DNA of 64,000 bases. It comes from Blastobasis lacticolella (lineage: Eukaryota; Arthropoda; Insecta; Lepidoptera; Blastobasidae). The notes beneath the pieces were generated by a model. It saw only the letters and a list, made by a program, of their open reading frames with translations. It did not search any database and was not told the DNA's origin. The position numbers and the translations under genes were made by a program. Shown here piece by piece: positions 45,890 to 57,590 of the stretch. Where the stretch lies: assembly GCA_905147135.1 (NCBI GenBank), contig LR990046.1:17390501-17454500 (forward strand), in the 5' to 3' direction. Numbering within the stretch: the first letter of the stretch is position 1; each line of letters opens with the position of its first letter.

Positions 45890-46250
45890 TGTGCAACTCG
45901 CATACAAAAGGGGGTATTTAAACATGAGTGTCTGTTTATCGTACAAGTCGTAAACGAATATGATAATTGAATCGAGTCGAGTGTTTTAATACCCAATTAT
46001 ATGCAGTTTCTCAACTTTGCTGGAAGTAAGCTGCGAGTCAGTTCTGTTGTACGTAGGCGTCGAGGATATCAAGCGGCGGGAAATTCACTTCACTACTTTC
46101 ACATTTATAGATTTATTTGCTTGAAACAAGAAAAAGCATCCCCAAACACAAATTACAACGATTACAAAAAATATTCTATGTAGCGGGAAAATATATCCAA
46201 ACACACAAAATAACAAATATAAACAGAAAAATTTGAATTTTGAATTTGTT
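45890..46250 (+). mobile_element. second copy of the 19.5-20.3-kb element
   Basis: The GTATTTAAACATGAGTGTCTG part and the AACTTTGCTGGAAG.. to ..GCGGGAAAATAT part match the reverse complement of 19905-20330. The tandem left end and the TIR found there are absent here. Confidence 0.7.
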
Positions 46251-46300
46251 AAAGACATAGTTATATATGATAAATTACAATTACATTGGCATTTAAATAA

Positions 46301-46700
46301 TAGTAGTGCGGAATGTTTTATGCCGAAAATCAAAATTGAAAACCGCTCATGTTGAAGCGAACAGTCTTCAGCTTTGATTTTCGGCACGAAAAATTCAATA
46401 TTTTAACGCCTATATAATTTTTAAAAATATTCATTATTATTTTCATGGTAAAAATAAAATTTAAAGCCGTTTAATTTGCAAGGGGAATATTTTTGAATCG
46501 CTCGCCTTGATTAAAATGGTTTTCAATTTTGAATTTTATAATGAAAAATTTAATATTTTGAAAATCACATTGACAACACCAAATGAATACTGTTTCAAAA
46601 TGGGGAAAATCAGCATTATGCATCAAAATATCGAATACCTACTTCATGCCAGAAATCAAAATTTAGAACAGTTCGAACCGAGGCGAGCGATTCTATAAGG
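46301..46700. repeat. AT-rich repeat with GCCGAAAATC hairpin
   Basis: TGCCGAAAATCAAA at 46321 is inverted as TTTGATTTTCGGCA at about 46372-46385. Later text (CGAGGCGAGCGATTCTATAA) is related to the ends at 17.4, 34.7 and 50.3 kb. Confidence 0.5.
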
Positions 46701-46716
46701 TAGGTTGACATAGGTA

Positions 46717-46971
46717 GAGCTCGTCTAATCTAAAATGACGCGCCCCACTATCGCATTAACGCACACAAGCAAGTTTAAATATGGACGCAATACATATACA
46801 AATGCCGTTGTAATTGGTCATTCAGTTGCCGGTGAAATTCAAACGTCGGAGCACGCGTCGTTCATTGGCTTGGCTCCCACACAGATGAAGTGTCGTTATC
46901 AATATTTGCACTCACACATCGAAATCAACTAACTAAGTAGTGGGGCGCGTCATCTTAGACTAGACGAGCTC
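46717..46971. mobile_element. GAGCTCGTCTA MITE, copy 1
   Basis: TIRs of about 34 bp (GAGCTCGTCTAATCTAAAAT... and inverse) flanked by TA on both sides, consistent with a Tc1/mariner-type target. 255 bp, non-coding. Confidence 0.85.
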
Positions 46972-47324
46972 TACGTAGGCAGATCCTCGCAAGCAGCTTA
47001 CCCTACGGAGGACAACCTTTGATGTTGATGACAATGTTATTTATAGTTTACCACATAAAAACATGTTTACCACGCAGGTACTCGTATTTACATACAAATA
47101 AAGATAAATGATGGTCAAGTTACAATACGACATTTACCTACAATGACTTTCACACAATTAAAACGTATGACGAGTAAATTAGTTTTCAGAACACAGACAA
47201 CAAGATAATGAAAGGATGACATGAAGGCTTAAGTACCTACATCTACCTTGTTATTGATATTATCTGCGAGGATCTGCTATACATGAAAGTATTATTAACT
47301 AAAACATATGTAAAAATAAATGCT
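46972..47324. other. spacer, nothing recognised
   Basis: AT-rich, no supported feature. Confidence 0.4.
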
Positions 47325-47667
47325 AGCGTCTGTGGCGAGCGGTTAGTGTATCCGACTCTTAAGCGGGAGGTACCGGGTTAGAATCCCGCTGCGGCCATGT
47401 ACTCTTTTCTGAGTTATGTAACCGATGCTCTTACGGTGTAGGAAAACATCGTGATGGAACCTGCACATTCAGGCGACTGAATGTGTAATCAATCATGATC
47501 CAATCTGATCAGGTTCCCCTAGTAGCAGGGTTATGGAGGTCAGATGACAGTCGCACCACTGTAATAACCTGATCTGCCAAATCCTGGATCATGGTCAAGG
47601 TGGACCCTTCGCCCTCGAGCGTGAGAGCACAACCTAGACATTAACGCCTAGGTAATGATGATGATGA
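47325..47667 (+). mobile_element. SINE family A, full length
   Basis: Head GCGTCTGTGGCGAGCGGTTA, B box GGGTTAGAATCCC, tail ACATTAACGCCTAGGTAATGATGATGATG. Confidence 0.9.
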
Positions 47668-47848
47668 AGGGATAGGTGGGAAGGGGGGGGGGGATTTTTA
47701 GTCGCGACTCTCGTCAACCTACATCTAAGTATTAGAATAGAACTCAGAATAGAGTACAAGAGCAACATAGTAATAAGAAAAACTTTTTTTCTTCTACGCA
47801 GTGACAAACGAGCAGACAGCCCAGAACCTGTCGCCCGACGCATTTAGG

Positions 47849-48225
47849 CAGGGCCGGATTTAGAGGTCCAGACTTCCAGAGGCCTCGGGGCAACGAAGGA
47901 GAGGAGGCCCCCTCGCCCCAAATTATTTTCCAAATAAAGTGAACAATTTTTTTAAGTCGAGTATTTCAATAAATAATTTATTGTAATTAAGTGTAATTGG
48001 AAAATAATAAATTACGTGTAATTATAATCAAATAATCATGTATGTACACAGTACTGCAGGCTGTAGGTAAAGGTAAAAGAGCAAAAAAAAAATATCAAAG
48101 GAAAAGATATTTACTAGTGTTTACTAATTGGAATTTGAAATATTTTTTTCCGAAGTCTCTATTGTGGGGGCCTCCCGTTTTTGTGGAGGCTTTCCTCCGG
48201 TTGCCCTCCCCTAAATACGGCCCTG
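47849..48225. mobile_element. hAT MITE, copy 1, 8-bp target duplication
   Basis: Terminal CAGGGCCGGATTTAG and inverse CTAAATACGGCCCTG, flanked by CATTTAGG at 47841-47848 and 48226-48233. 377 bp. CAGGG-type ends with an 8-bp duplication are characteristic of hAT elements. No transposase. Confidence 0.93.
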
Positions 48226-48233
48226 CATTTAGG

Positions 48234-48751
48234 TTACACATTCAAAATACTAAGTTTGACGAATTGAAAACAAAAACGAAGGTAAAAACACGCTTGAACA
48301 ATTGGCACTATCATCAATCAGGCTTGACGAATTGTATACTAAATCACTGTGAGGACTAACATGAAACGCCTAATGCCTTTAACTACGCTGGCTACCTTAT
48401 CCATTAAACCGGAACACTGTTGGAGCATTGTGGCTTGGCGCCAGAAATAGATAAGGCGGTGGTACTCACCCTGGCGGCCTCCTCAGGATTACCACCTGAT
48501 AAAATATAATGTGCTCTACCTAGGCACTAGGTACCGCCATCTCATAATTTTTTCTATGCTATGACCTACACAACTAATTCCCACACAATACACACGTACA
48601 TATATTACGTAAGATAATGACAGAAACAAATGGTGATAAAAGTATGACGATACGCCAAACAAAATTTGCGGCCCATATTGTCGAGTGATGCTCCATTTCT
48701 ATAGCCTATTTACGAATATTTACCTAATTTGATACGAGATTGTAGGTATGT
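48234..48751. other. repeat-like spacer
   Basis: 48400-48500 (CTTGGCGCCAGAAATAGATA) looks like an old lepidopteran retroposon end. No gene seen. Confidence 0.35.
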
Positions 48752-48853
48752 AAAACTCAGGAAAGAGTCATTGGTACATGGCCGCAGCGGGATTCGAACC
48801 CGGTACCTCTCACTTACGAGTCGGATACTCAACCGCCTGGTCACCGACGCTCA
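48752..48853 (-). mobile_element. SINE family A, head only
   Basis: tRNA-like head with B box GGGATTCGAACCCGG and A box region; body and tail missing. Confidence 0.8.
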
Positions 48854-49039
48854 TCTTCTTCCCTTCCTATCCCTTTTTTATTCAGCATATGTTGTTATGG
48901 ATGTTATTATTTCTCATTGTGGTCAAACCGCCGAACGGTTTTGAGCTTGATCTTACTTATATACCTATCTGCACTAGGCGGCTAATCTTAAAACCCAAAA
49001 CAATTAATTCCCACGGGACAACGCTTAAACGAAGTAGCT

Positions 49040-49735
49040 AAAGCCGGCCATTAATGTTTATGGCTATCGTCCAATCGGCATGACGTGTGTGGGCGTGGAT
49101 TGGCATGACAGCAGAATTGACAGCATAATCCATGGCTTGATTATGTCGATTGGACAGCCGATTGGACAGCCAATGGGGGATTTTCAGACAGCTATTTATA
49201 AGGTAAAAAGTGCTTCGACAGGATTATCTAGTATTGAATTCGGTAACTTGTAGTAACTTCAGTTACTCGGAAAGGTATTTAGTGAATAAATACTTAGTTT
49301 CAGTACATTTTCAGAGAAGAAAGCTCAAAATGTCTGCATTTATGTACATTTTTTTATGTTATCCGGCAGACAAACAGGCATGCGGGCCACCTGATGGAAA
49401 GTGGTCACCGCCGCCTATGGACATCAGCAACACTAGGGGAGTCACCAATGCGTTGCCCGCCTCTGAAGAGACCACTAATATACCTCTTGAACGATCCCAT
49501 GTCATAGTTCAAAGGAAACACTGTAGCTGAAACATTTACCGGTCTCGTTTTGATTTATATTCGAGAATCGTGACTAATCAACACCGTCTATTATAATTAT
49601 TTGAACTATTTTTACTTTTTAATCTGTTTTCAAAAAGTCTGTCATTGGACAGTCGATTGGATCATGCCAGTTCGGAAGCCTGCAGCGTCATACCGATAGA
49701 ACGATAGCATGTATGGGCGGCTTAATAACCGAAAC
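49040..49735. mobile_element. imperfect TIR element carrying a family D repeat
   Basis: GCTATCGTCCAATCGGCATGACG at 49063 region is inverted as CGTCATACCGATAGAACGATAGC near 49688-49710, with further CCGATTGGACAG repeats inside both ends. A plus-strand family D copy lies at 49355-49525. Confidence 0.6.
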
Positions 49736-49739
49736 TAAC

Positions 49740-50283
49740 GCAAGCAAAGTCGAAAGTAAAACATAGTTCACACATAGACGATCTTTTTCTCAGAAACAGT
49801 GTATAATTAACTGATCAATTATATAGTCACCACAGAGTGTCACGGCGGATTAGCAAGGGGTCGAACATAAAATACCTTAGACCGCGAGGACCGAAGACTG
49901 AGCGAGGTGGACAAGGAACTTTTGGATAACTGGGTCATTGGCAGAAGCCAGGTTTGACCGCTAGGACGATGATGATGAGTTATTTACTAAAGTGAAATGT
50001 TAAAGTCATTCACACATTTGTACTTACCAAAGGTTTTTACAGCGTCGATACTACCTACATGGCAAAGCAATGAACTGTCTTAGTTTACAATTAAATAAAA
50101 CTGAGTAAAGTTTGAATTTGCCCATCATAAATTCCACTGGAAATTATTCAACAGTAACTCAACAGTTTAGCGACGCGACGTTCGATGCGATGAAGTTTCA
50201 TGGCCAATGTTGTGGCCAGGCGACCTATCAGCTGTTACCTGCCGGTTTGCTCGATCGTGGACTATGAACGGGGCCAGGGCAGC
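49740..50283. other. spacer, nothing recognised
   Basis: No supported coding or repeat feature. Confidence 0.4.
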
Positions 50284-50596
50284 CCCTGGGGCCCTATTTT
50301 TGAAACCGCTCGCCTCAAGTCGAGCGCTCGCCGCTAAGTCGCATACATAGTCGATACACCCGTCAAGTCGTATCACGCTGAATTATTCTCTTTGTCAACC
50401 GCTCGCATTCTGTGTTGCCTAAATAATTCAAAATATTGAATTTAATGCAATGTTAATTGTTCGCCTCGCGGCGGGTTGGGGCCGCTCGTTTCGTGGCGAA
50501 AGGTTTCATAAATAGGGACTTTGCGATGTCGACTGAAATTTAGTAGTAGTCGAGCGCTCGACTCTACGCGAGCGGTTCAAAAATAGTTTCCCTGGT
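50284..50596. mobile_element. MITE with CTATTTTTGAA TIRs
   Basis: CCCTATTTTTGAAACCGCTC.. and ..GTCGAGCGCTCG near the left are inverted at the right (CGAGCGCTCGAC.., GAGCGGTTCAAAAATAG). TIR of about 45 bp, imperfect. Related end sequences occur at 17353 and 17480. Confidence 0.7.
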
Positions 50597-50599
50597 GGG

Positions 50600-51186
50600 A
50601 CGCCTGCTCCTTTATCGCTGAGTTGTTTAAAAAATAAACCAAAGGTTTTGCACGTTGGCCGAGACTCGAGTAACTCCCGTGGTTTATGGCGGCCTAATGC
50701 TGCGTGAACTGCTCGCCATGTCAAATGTGGCTTGGGATCTTAATTAGCAGCTTGTTAAATCACAATCGAACGTTCATTTCCTATCATTGTGCTGGGAAAC
50801 GGGATCTAGAGACCGTTTCATAATGGTGCTTGTATTTACTTATGTTCCTTATTTACTTATAGGTACAGAAATTATTTGAAAAAGTATCGAATAAAATTTA
50901 TTTTATGTGCTAACATCACAAGTTACCTACTTACCTATGACCTGTCTTACACTTACTAAAATAAAAAGATGAATAACCTGATCGACAGAAAATGTCAGAT
51001 AAACCCTGATCAATGCAACATTTATTCAAATATTTTCTAAACTACTGAACCGATTTTAATGAAAACTATGTTAAAAGGGTTAAGGATAAAGGTAACTTGC
51101 CAAACCACTGGACGGATCGGGTTGCAAGGGGTTAGAATATTTATGTATGTAACCTAGACTACACTTAAAAGAAAATTATTGAAGTG
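50600..51186. other. spacer with an old repeat
   Basis: 51030-51110 (CTAAACTACTGAACCGATTT) matches the repeat type at 31125. Nothing else. Confidence 0.35.
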
Positions 51187-51492
51187 CCCGTGGTTCGCCT
51201 TGACCATGATCCAGGATTTGGTAGATCAGATAATTACTGTGGAGCGACTGCATCTGACTTCCGTGACCCTGTTACCAGGGGAGCCTGACCAGATTAGATA
51301 ATAGTTACACATTCAGTCGCCTGAATGTGCAGGTTTCATTACGATGTTTTCCCTCACAGTAAGAGAAACGGTTAGCTTCAACTAATTTACCTAAATAACT
51401 CAGAAAAGAGTTACAGATGCATGGCCGCAGTAGGATACGAATCCGGTACCTCTCGCTTACGAGCACATGGCTTAACCACTCGGCCACCGAAA
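51187..51492 (-). mobile_element. SINE family A, tail truncated
   Basis: Body and tRNA-like head (ACCACTCGGCCACCGA); tail shortened. Confidence 0.85.
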
Positions 51493-51595
51493 CACCTTTT
51501 CTTTATTTCTGTGAATTTTTTTTGCAATTGTCGCTGCCAATCTTGAGAGTACAGATCGACAGATGTTATTAGAAATAAATGTTTTCGTGCCATTG

Positions 51596-51760
51596 CGTAG
51601 CCATGGCGTCAGCCGTGGCTTATGCTGAGTGTGGCCCCGTTGCACATCTCCTTATGGCACAGGTAACGAAGTTTCTTGTAAGCTGTATTATGACCTCATG
51701 TACTGTGTCATGTGTGAGATAGATGTAATAAACGATTTTTATTATTATTATTTTGTAATG
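51596..51760 (+). mobile_element. retroposon 3' end ending ATGTAATAAACG
   Basis: Shares TGGCTTATGCTGAGTGTGG and a GTAATAAA(C/T)GATTTTTATT end with 18450-18900. 5'-truncated, class unclear. Confidence 0.45.
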
Positions 51761-52402
51761 GGAATAAAACTCAAGGCAAACTCTTCTAGCGAACTAAGCG
51801 AGAAATTCGTTTCTGAAATAACTACTTTAATATCAAAATTTTGAAGTGGAATATCTCAGATAAGAGATTTTGCCTTGGGAAAGACTTTGGTTGTAATTTT
51901 GTCCTATCTAGGGAAAGTTTCAGTGTCTCTCATATTCAAGATTAGCCGCGCGAAATGAAAAAACAACCCAATATTACAAAATAAAATGTTATACAGATAA
52001 GTTGTAACAGCGACCCGCCCCCGCTTCGTACGGGCGTCGGACATACATTATTGCAATTTTAGTAAAAGTCTCTATTATTGAACATAAAATATCTTACATT
52101 CGCTGATAATATAGCTTTCTATTGGTGAAGGAATATATTAATTAAGTAGTCTAGTCGCAACAAAATTAATGTGCATTAACCTTTACAAATCCGTCACAGC
52201 TTGTGTGCTGTTTTTTATCAACGAAATTGTGATAAAACTAACGTTTGGAGCCACCATCGACAGTTCGTGTCTGACTGCACCTACTGTGGTGCGTGTGAAC
52301 TGTGTTACAACAAACAATAACAAATTATTACTTACTATCCTAATATCCGGGGCAAATGTATGGTACACTTTGGAATAGTATAATAATTGTATGTTAACAA
52401 AA

Positions 52403-52444
52403 ATGGCACGCGAGATGATTCTGAACGATTTCGGCAATGGTGAG
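52403..52444 (+). CDS. candidate first exon of the organic cation transporter
   Basis: ATG in a good context (AACAAAAATGGCA) opens the 14-residue frame MAREMILNDFGNGE, which ends at the consensus donor GAG|GTACGT (52445). The exon ends in phase 0, and the next transporter exon (57079) starts in phase 0, so the two splice in frame across 4.6 kb. The sequence here is not a recognised repeat. The assignment rests on phase, strand, position and splice signals only; the leader exon boundary is unknown. Confidence 0.5.
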
Positions 52445-52669
52445 GTACGTTACTTATTATATTTGTTAGCAAAACAATTTCTGTTAAGTTTAACGAACAC
52501 TACTGCTGCCACACTTTCGGGGAGCAGCGGTGTGGACGACATTTTGAAATATTATTATTAATATGTGTTGTTGTATATTTTTGCTGTAACTGTAAACATT
52601 TAGTCTGTAACTTTTAAAAACTAACAGTAGAAACTTAGTTTTTTAAATTAATTATGTGTAATCATTTTT

Positions 52670-52924
52670 AAATTAGGCCGTGTGGTGTCCGGCAGAGTAG
52701 AATAGCACCAACCCCTTCGTGGGTGTCGTACAAGACGACTAATGTTTTCGAGGCAAAATATCAAGAGTCCCCGTAGTCTGGAAAATGGGCAGCAGCATTT
52801 TCCATTGTTATATTTAAACACTGCGATCTCCAACCCTGCCAAGCGTGGAGATTATGGCAATAACCTCCCCTTTCGTGGGAGAGGCCCTAAGTCCTGCAGT
52901 GGACTGTTACGGGCTGTGATGATG
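52670..52924 (+). mobile_element. SINE-like family C, full length, with 16-bp target duplication
   Basis: GGCCGTGTGGTGTCCGGCAG to GGGCTGTGATG, flanked by ATGTGTAATCATTTTT at 52654-52669 and 52925-52940. It lies in the proposed first intron of the transporter gene. Confidence 0.92.
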
Positions 52925-53429
52925 ATGTGTAATCATTTTTTTTAAATAACTTCTAAGAAAATCCTAAAAAATATTATGTTTGGTTCTTGAAAGAATTTTG
53001 CACGATACCTTATACCTACACTACTTTAATTGATTTCTATGCCTAATGCCTCTTATGAATTTTAGCTTTCTTCCGCCTGTCAATCAGTCACCAGTCGGCA
53101 CCCTCACAACAACCGATAAACCTCTCCATATGCTGTGCATCGTCAGGGCTGTCGATATTTTCTTTAAATGAGAGGAGTGTTGCCCGAGCTCGCTCGAAAC
53201 AAACGTAGTTCGGTTATTGTTTCAATATTACGCTATCAAAGTCAATGAAATTTTGTAGACGTGATCCAGAAACAAATATATGCTATTGTGGTTTATCAGA
53301 TTGTCGTTAAAATATATTGGTTCAAAGTTATACGAGATTTAAGACTACCACACAAATTTTAAATCCCGATACTTTTCCTGCGGAATTTTTAGGTAGAATA
53401 GCCTACTTATTTGCTTCAAAAATTGAATG

Positions 53430-53773
53430 GAACTGGCGGGCCCTTGTGCTCTCGCGCACGAGGGCCGGCGGTCTGCCTTGACCTCGATCCAGAATTGGAC
53501 ATGTCAGGTTATCACAGTGGAGCGACTGCCATCTGACCTCCATGACCATGCTACCAGGGGAACCTGACCAGATTGGATCATGGTTACACATCCAGTTATC
53601 TAAATGTGCAGGTTTCATCCCGATGTTTTTCCTCACCGTAAGAGCATCGGTTAGTGTTCAACTAATGTACATAACTCAGAAAACAGTCATTGGTACATGG
53701 CCGGAGCGGAATTCGAACCCGGGACCTCTGGCTTACGAGTCGGATACTCTAACCACTCGGCCACCGACGCTCG
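53430..53773 (-). mobile_element. SINE family A, near full length
   Basis: Complete head (GGAATTCGAACCCGGGACC, CGGCCACCGACGCTC) and body; tail replaced by unrelated sequence. Confidence 0.9.
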
Positions 53774-53915
53774 CACAAAACCATATCACAATGCCTAAAA
53801 ATAAAAGTTTGAAACTAGTACGTACTAAGTATAAATATCTGTCATGACCTACGGACGTGGACAGTTACCTACGGTAGGGCTGTTTCACCAGTTCAAGTTC
53901 GCTCAGCGTGTCAAG

Positions 53916-54246
53916 CTCTGCTCGGAGTCTCTCTGAAGGATAGAATTCGTAACGATGTAATCCGACAGAAAATCAAAGTTACCGACATAACGCACAGAAC
54001 TAGCAAGTTGAATTGGCAGTGAGCTGGCCATATCTGCCAAAGAATCGACCGACAACCGCTGGGGTAAACGAGGTCTTGATTGGAAACCGCGCTTCGGCAA
54101 GCGTAGTGTGCTAAGTTCCCAGTAGTCTTATCAAGTAGACGGTCTGACGATTGATTAGTCGATGCTGGATGTGGCAAGCCAAGGACACGGTGCATTGGCT
54201 CTCTGCGGGGGAGGCCGTCCAGCAGCGGCCGTAGACTAGTAATTGA
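53916..54246 (+). pseudogene. RTE-type LINE C-terminus
   Basis: LLGVSLKDRIRNDVIRQKIK then VTDITHRTSKLNWQ, a stop, AGHICQRIDRQPLG. Further on come KRGLDWKPRFGKRSV (other frame) and KDTVHWLSAGEAVQQRP. This order (VTDI..KWxWAGHI..GRRSVGRP..W..GEAYVQQW) is the standard RTE reverse transcriptase tail. Several stops and frameshifts are present. Confidence 0.82.
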
Positions 54247-54314
54247 CTGATTGAATGATAAAATTGTTTCACTATATAGTTTCGCCAGGACAATATCACT
54301 ACAAATATACATAG

Positions 54315-54530
54315 CACAAAATAAAGTCGATTTCCGAGTCTGTCTGTTTATATATTCTCTAACTCCTCCTAAACAACGCAACAGAGTTTGATGCTATTTT
54401 CCCTAACATTTAAAGAATTTCTTCCGGAAGATTCATCTGTACAATACATACCTACACTATAATAGTAAAAATCCGAGAACACCCGCGCGAAGCCGGAGCG
54501 AGTCGCTACGTAATATTAAAAATATTTGCC
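54315..54530. repeat. old GAAGCCGGAGCGAG repeat
   Basis: Starts like the ACAAAGTC repeat at 31612 and ends CGCGCGAAGCCGGAGCGAGTCG, parallel to CGAAGCCGGGGCGGG at 31750. Degenerate. Confidence 0.45.
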
Positions 54531-54984
54531 ATCCATTTTTCCTTATTGGGTGCATAACATGTATTCGGTAAGTATAGGCAGACAGTCTCAATACTTACAA
54601 TCATAATGCCTCTCATACAAGTCGGCACAAGATTTTCCATAAAAACCATGTTTCGGCGCCACCAGCCCACGTAATGTGATGAAACATCGCGCTATGGAAA
54701 CGTATTATTAGCGAGGTAGCACCTCTCAATAGATCATTATCTACGGATACCTCGTGCTAATTATTTATAGTAACAGTTCGAAAAGATAGCAAACATTGAC
54801 AATTTGTATTCAAGGACTGGCGTAATTTTGCAAATTATTAGGTTTCCACTACATAACGTTGTATGGTTTACTTTGATTCAATGTAGCTATAATGGTAACT
54901 GTGCATAATTTAACCTCCACTGGGTGTCTTTGGAGGAAGAAACAGTCGAATTTACGCGTTTACTTAATATTAAATTTAAAAAGT

Positions 54985-55299
54985 AATCATCATGTCCCGG
55001 ATGTGCTCTCGCGCACGAGGGCCCGGGGTCCGCCCTGACCATGATCCAGGTTTTGGCAGGTCAGGTAATTACAGTGGGGCGATTGCCATCTGATCTCCGT
55101 GACCCTACCCTACCAGGGAGAACCTGACCAGATTGGATCATGGTTGCACGTACAGTCAGTCAGTGCAGGTTTCATCACGATGTTTTCTTCATCGTAATAG
55201 CATCGTTTAGCATTCAACTAATGTACATAACTCAGAAAAGAGTCATTGGTACATGGGCGCAGTGGGATTTGAACCCGGATACCTTAACCACGCGGCCAT
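54985..55299 (-). mobile_element. SINE family A, full length, decayed head
   Basis: Tail AATCATCATGTCCCGG, intact body; the head has lost part of the A/B interval. The flank after it (GCATGTTTGTTGGTTCAGTT at 55409) resembles 40089. Confidence 0.88.
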
Positions 55300-55675
55300 A
55301 TATTAAATAAAAAAGTATAATAATTTTGAACTGTGTAGTCCATCAAAGTTTTATTGCAGTTTATACAATCTTATTGAAAATGCGTAATTAATTATTTATT
55401 AGATATGGCATGTTTGTTGGTTCAGTTCGCATAACCCTGTACAATTTGTCTGAAATAAAGATTTGTTTGTTTGTTTGACGACTGCGCGGTGACTAGGCCA
55501 TATTAAAAAAATAGGCGGACGTTGCGCGATTGTTTACAAATAATAAAATAAACTTTCTGTTATTAGTATAGAAAGCAAAATTGCAAAACACTAAGGAACA
55601 AATCGCGCAGCACACCCCGGTTCACCGGTGGCCTTTATTTACCCGAAGGGACCACTTTCCTTGAATACTATTTTT

Positions 55676-56010
55676 TTTTTTATGTCATACGGTAGGCAAA
55701 CAGGCAAGCGGGCCACCTGACTGCCTATAGACATTAGCAACACTAAGAATATCGCTAATGCGTTGCCCACCTCTATAACACGTTGCTCTGGCAGCAAAAG
55801 GCAAATGCCACTCCACTGCCAAAGCCACGGTTCCCCAAATCCCCACCCCATGGAGCACTGGAAACCTTACTCACCGGCAGAAACACAATACTATTTAAAA
55901 GAGTGTTATTTAGCTTCGATATTCTGTAAGGTGGAGGTACTTCCCCAGTCGGGCGGCTCCAATTCGAACGAGATACCCCGCTATACCCTACCTCTCTTGG
56001 TATCCAAAAT
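55676..56010 (+). repeat. family D repeat, long form
   Basis: Inverse of 41830-42160, see there. It starts at the GGCAAACAGGCAAGCGGGCC end with a short deletion after CACCTGA. Confidence 0.75.
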
Positions 56011-56258
56011 ACCAACAAGCGGCAGCCAATACAAAGTTCCTTCCTGTTTACAACGTTTTATTCAAACATGATTGTTTTCCCTAGATGACTTCCTTCCTTC
56101 TTTCCTAACTTCTTGAGGTCAACGTTGATCTTGACAAATACTCTACGGAAGATGGGTAACCTTTGTTAGGATTTCCGTGTACTCTCTGTATCGATGCACT
56201 TTGCATACTAAGGTCAACAGGCCGCTTTACGTACCTATTGCTATTAGTTTTAGTGCTA

Positions 56259-56487
56259 GAGCTCGTCTAAGCTGAAATGACGCGCCCCACTATCGCATTA
56301 ACGCACACAAGCATCGGTGTGGATTTATCACGCGACTAGTCGACCGTGACGTAGGCATACAGATCATAGTCATACAGGAGCAGTCGACGCTCCAAAACAG
56401 ATGGAGTGTCGTTATTAATATTTGCACTCACACATCGAAATCAACTAATTAAGTAGTGGGGCGCGTCATTTCAGCTTAGACAAGCTC
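56259..56487. mobile_element. GAGCTCGTCTA MITE, copy 2
   Basis: Same TIRs as copy 1 (GAGCTCGTCTAAGCTGAAAT) with TA flanks. The interior differs over about 60 bp in the middle. Confidence 0.85.
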
Positions 56488-56884
56488 TACTTGACTATAA
56501 CTCAAGATTTAAAACTGTGTGGCACGAGAGACTGTGTTGTGAAGGTGTGAAGTGTGATAGAAGGTGTCTGTGGTGCAGCCCTTGAGTAGTTGATAATAAA
56601 ACTCCTCTAAATTTGTTGAAAACAGCACAGCAGTTTCGGTGGCACTAATATGTGCTTATTGGCGAAGTTGTCTTTGGGTATAGCTACTGTATAAGGTTCT
56701 CAAAGAGGGAACCACAGCTACATGGCGAAAGATTTCGGAGAACCAAAATCTTTGTACACGGCCATGCATCCAGGCAGGCAGCTATTCTATCTAATGAACT
56801 AGTTCTTTCCTCCAACTACGAACCTCAGCTGCCTCTTCTCCCTAACGACACGACAGGCGACCCTCCATTGACTTCAAGGATGTC

Positions 56885-57078
56885 GATCCCACAGGATACT
56901 AAAGTCGAACCTAGTGTACTTAGAGATCTCGCTCCCCTCTTCCACTTCACAAGATGCGAAAGACGAACCTTAGTGACTTTCCGCCTTCACAGGATACGAA
57001 AGACGAACCACAGTGACCTCGCCACCTCCTCCACAAGACAAAAGATGAACTACAGTAACCCCGCTCCCTCCTCCACAG
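56885..57078 (+). repeat. tandem acceptor-like repeat upstream of transporter exon 2
   Basis: About four degenerate units of 42-56 bp, each running pyrimidine-rich tract - CACAGG or CACAAG - ATACGAAAGACGAACC - AGTGACCTCGC. The last unit's CTCCTCCACAG is the acceptor of the exon at 57079. Units would encode D-T-K-x-E-P, like the exon's own DTKEDP. The long frame at 56652-57338 reads through this array and is not a gene. Confidence 0.7.
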
Positions 57079-57317
57079 GTCCAAGCCGTTCAAGACACGA
57101 AGGAGGACCCGAAGCGGCGCGACGACAGCGACGCCTTGGAGTCAGTGCTCAGCCACCTAGGCGAGATGGGTCGGTACCAGCGGCTGCTGTTCCTTGCGAT
57201 GCTGCCCTTCGGATTCGTTTTCGCATTCGTGTACTTCGTCCAGATGTTTGTGGCGGCCACGCCACAGCGGCACTGGTGCCGGGTGCCGGAGCTGGAGCAT
57301 CTGGATTTGGAGTTGAG
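57079..57317 (+). CDS. organic cation transporter (SLC22/Orct-like), exon 2
   Basis: Bounded by CTCCTCCACAG and GAG|GTAACT. The exon starts in phase 0 and ends in phase 2. It encodes a hydrophilic start (VQAVQDTKEDPKRRDDSDAL), the conserved ESVLSHLGEMGRYQR, first transmembrane helix LLFLAMLPFGFVFAFVYFVQ and the start of the large extracellular loop (PQRHWCRVPELEHL). LGEFGRYQ before TM1 and HWC.VPEL after it are hallmarks of insect organic cation/carnitine transporters of the major facilitator superfamily, which move organic cations or zwitterions across the plasma membrane. The substrate cannot be inferred. Confidence 0.87.
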
Positions 57318-57404
57318 GTAACTATGTCAAACAACTAAACTATTATTATCGCTGTGGTTCAACGATACTATAATGCTTTTCCGATATTATAATGCTTACG
57401 GTGT

Positions 57405-57590
57405 TCTAGGCACGACTAAGGAATAGAACACGTTGTATGAGAGTGTTTTCGCTGATTAGATATATTATTATAATCTAGACACCTTCAAGGCGAGTGAATA
57501 GACTGTTGCTAGACAGGCATGCTTCATCTTCGGGCGCATCGTCACTTACCACGCGAGATGGCAGTCAAATGCTTGGTTAGTTCTTATGAA
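57405..57590 (+). pseudogene. LINE 3' end, in the transporter intron
   Basis: A frameshifted relative of 16073-16255: CACCTTCAAGGCGAGTGAAT and CTAGACAGGCATGCTTCATC are shared. Confidence 0.7.

Noticed and set aside
56652..57338. 228-codon plus-strand frame
   Set aside because: It reads through the tandem array in a different frame from the transporter exon and has no protein family signature.
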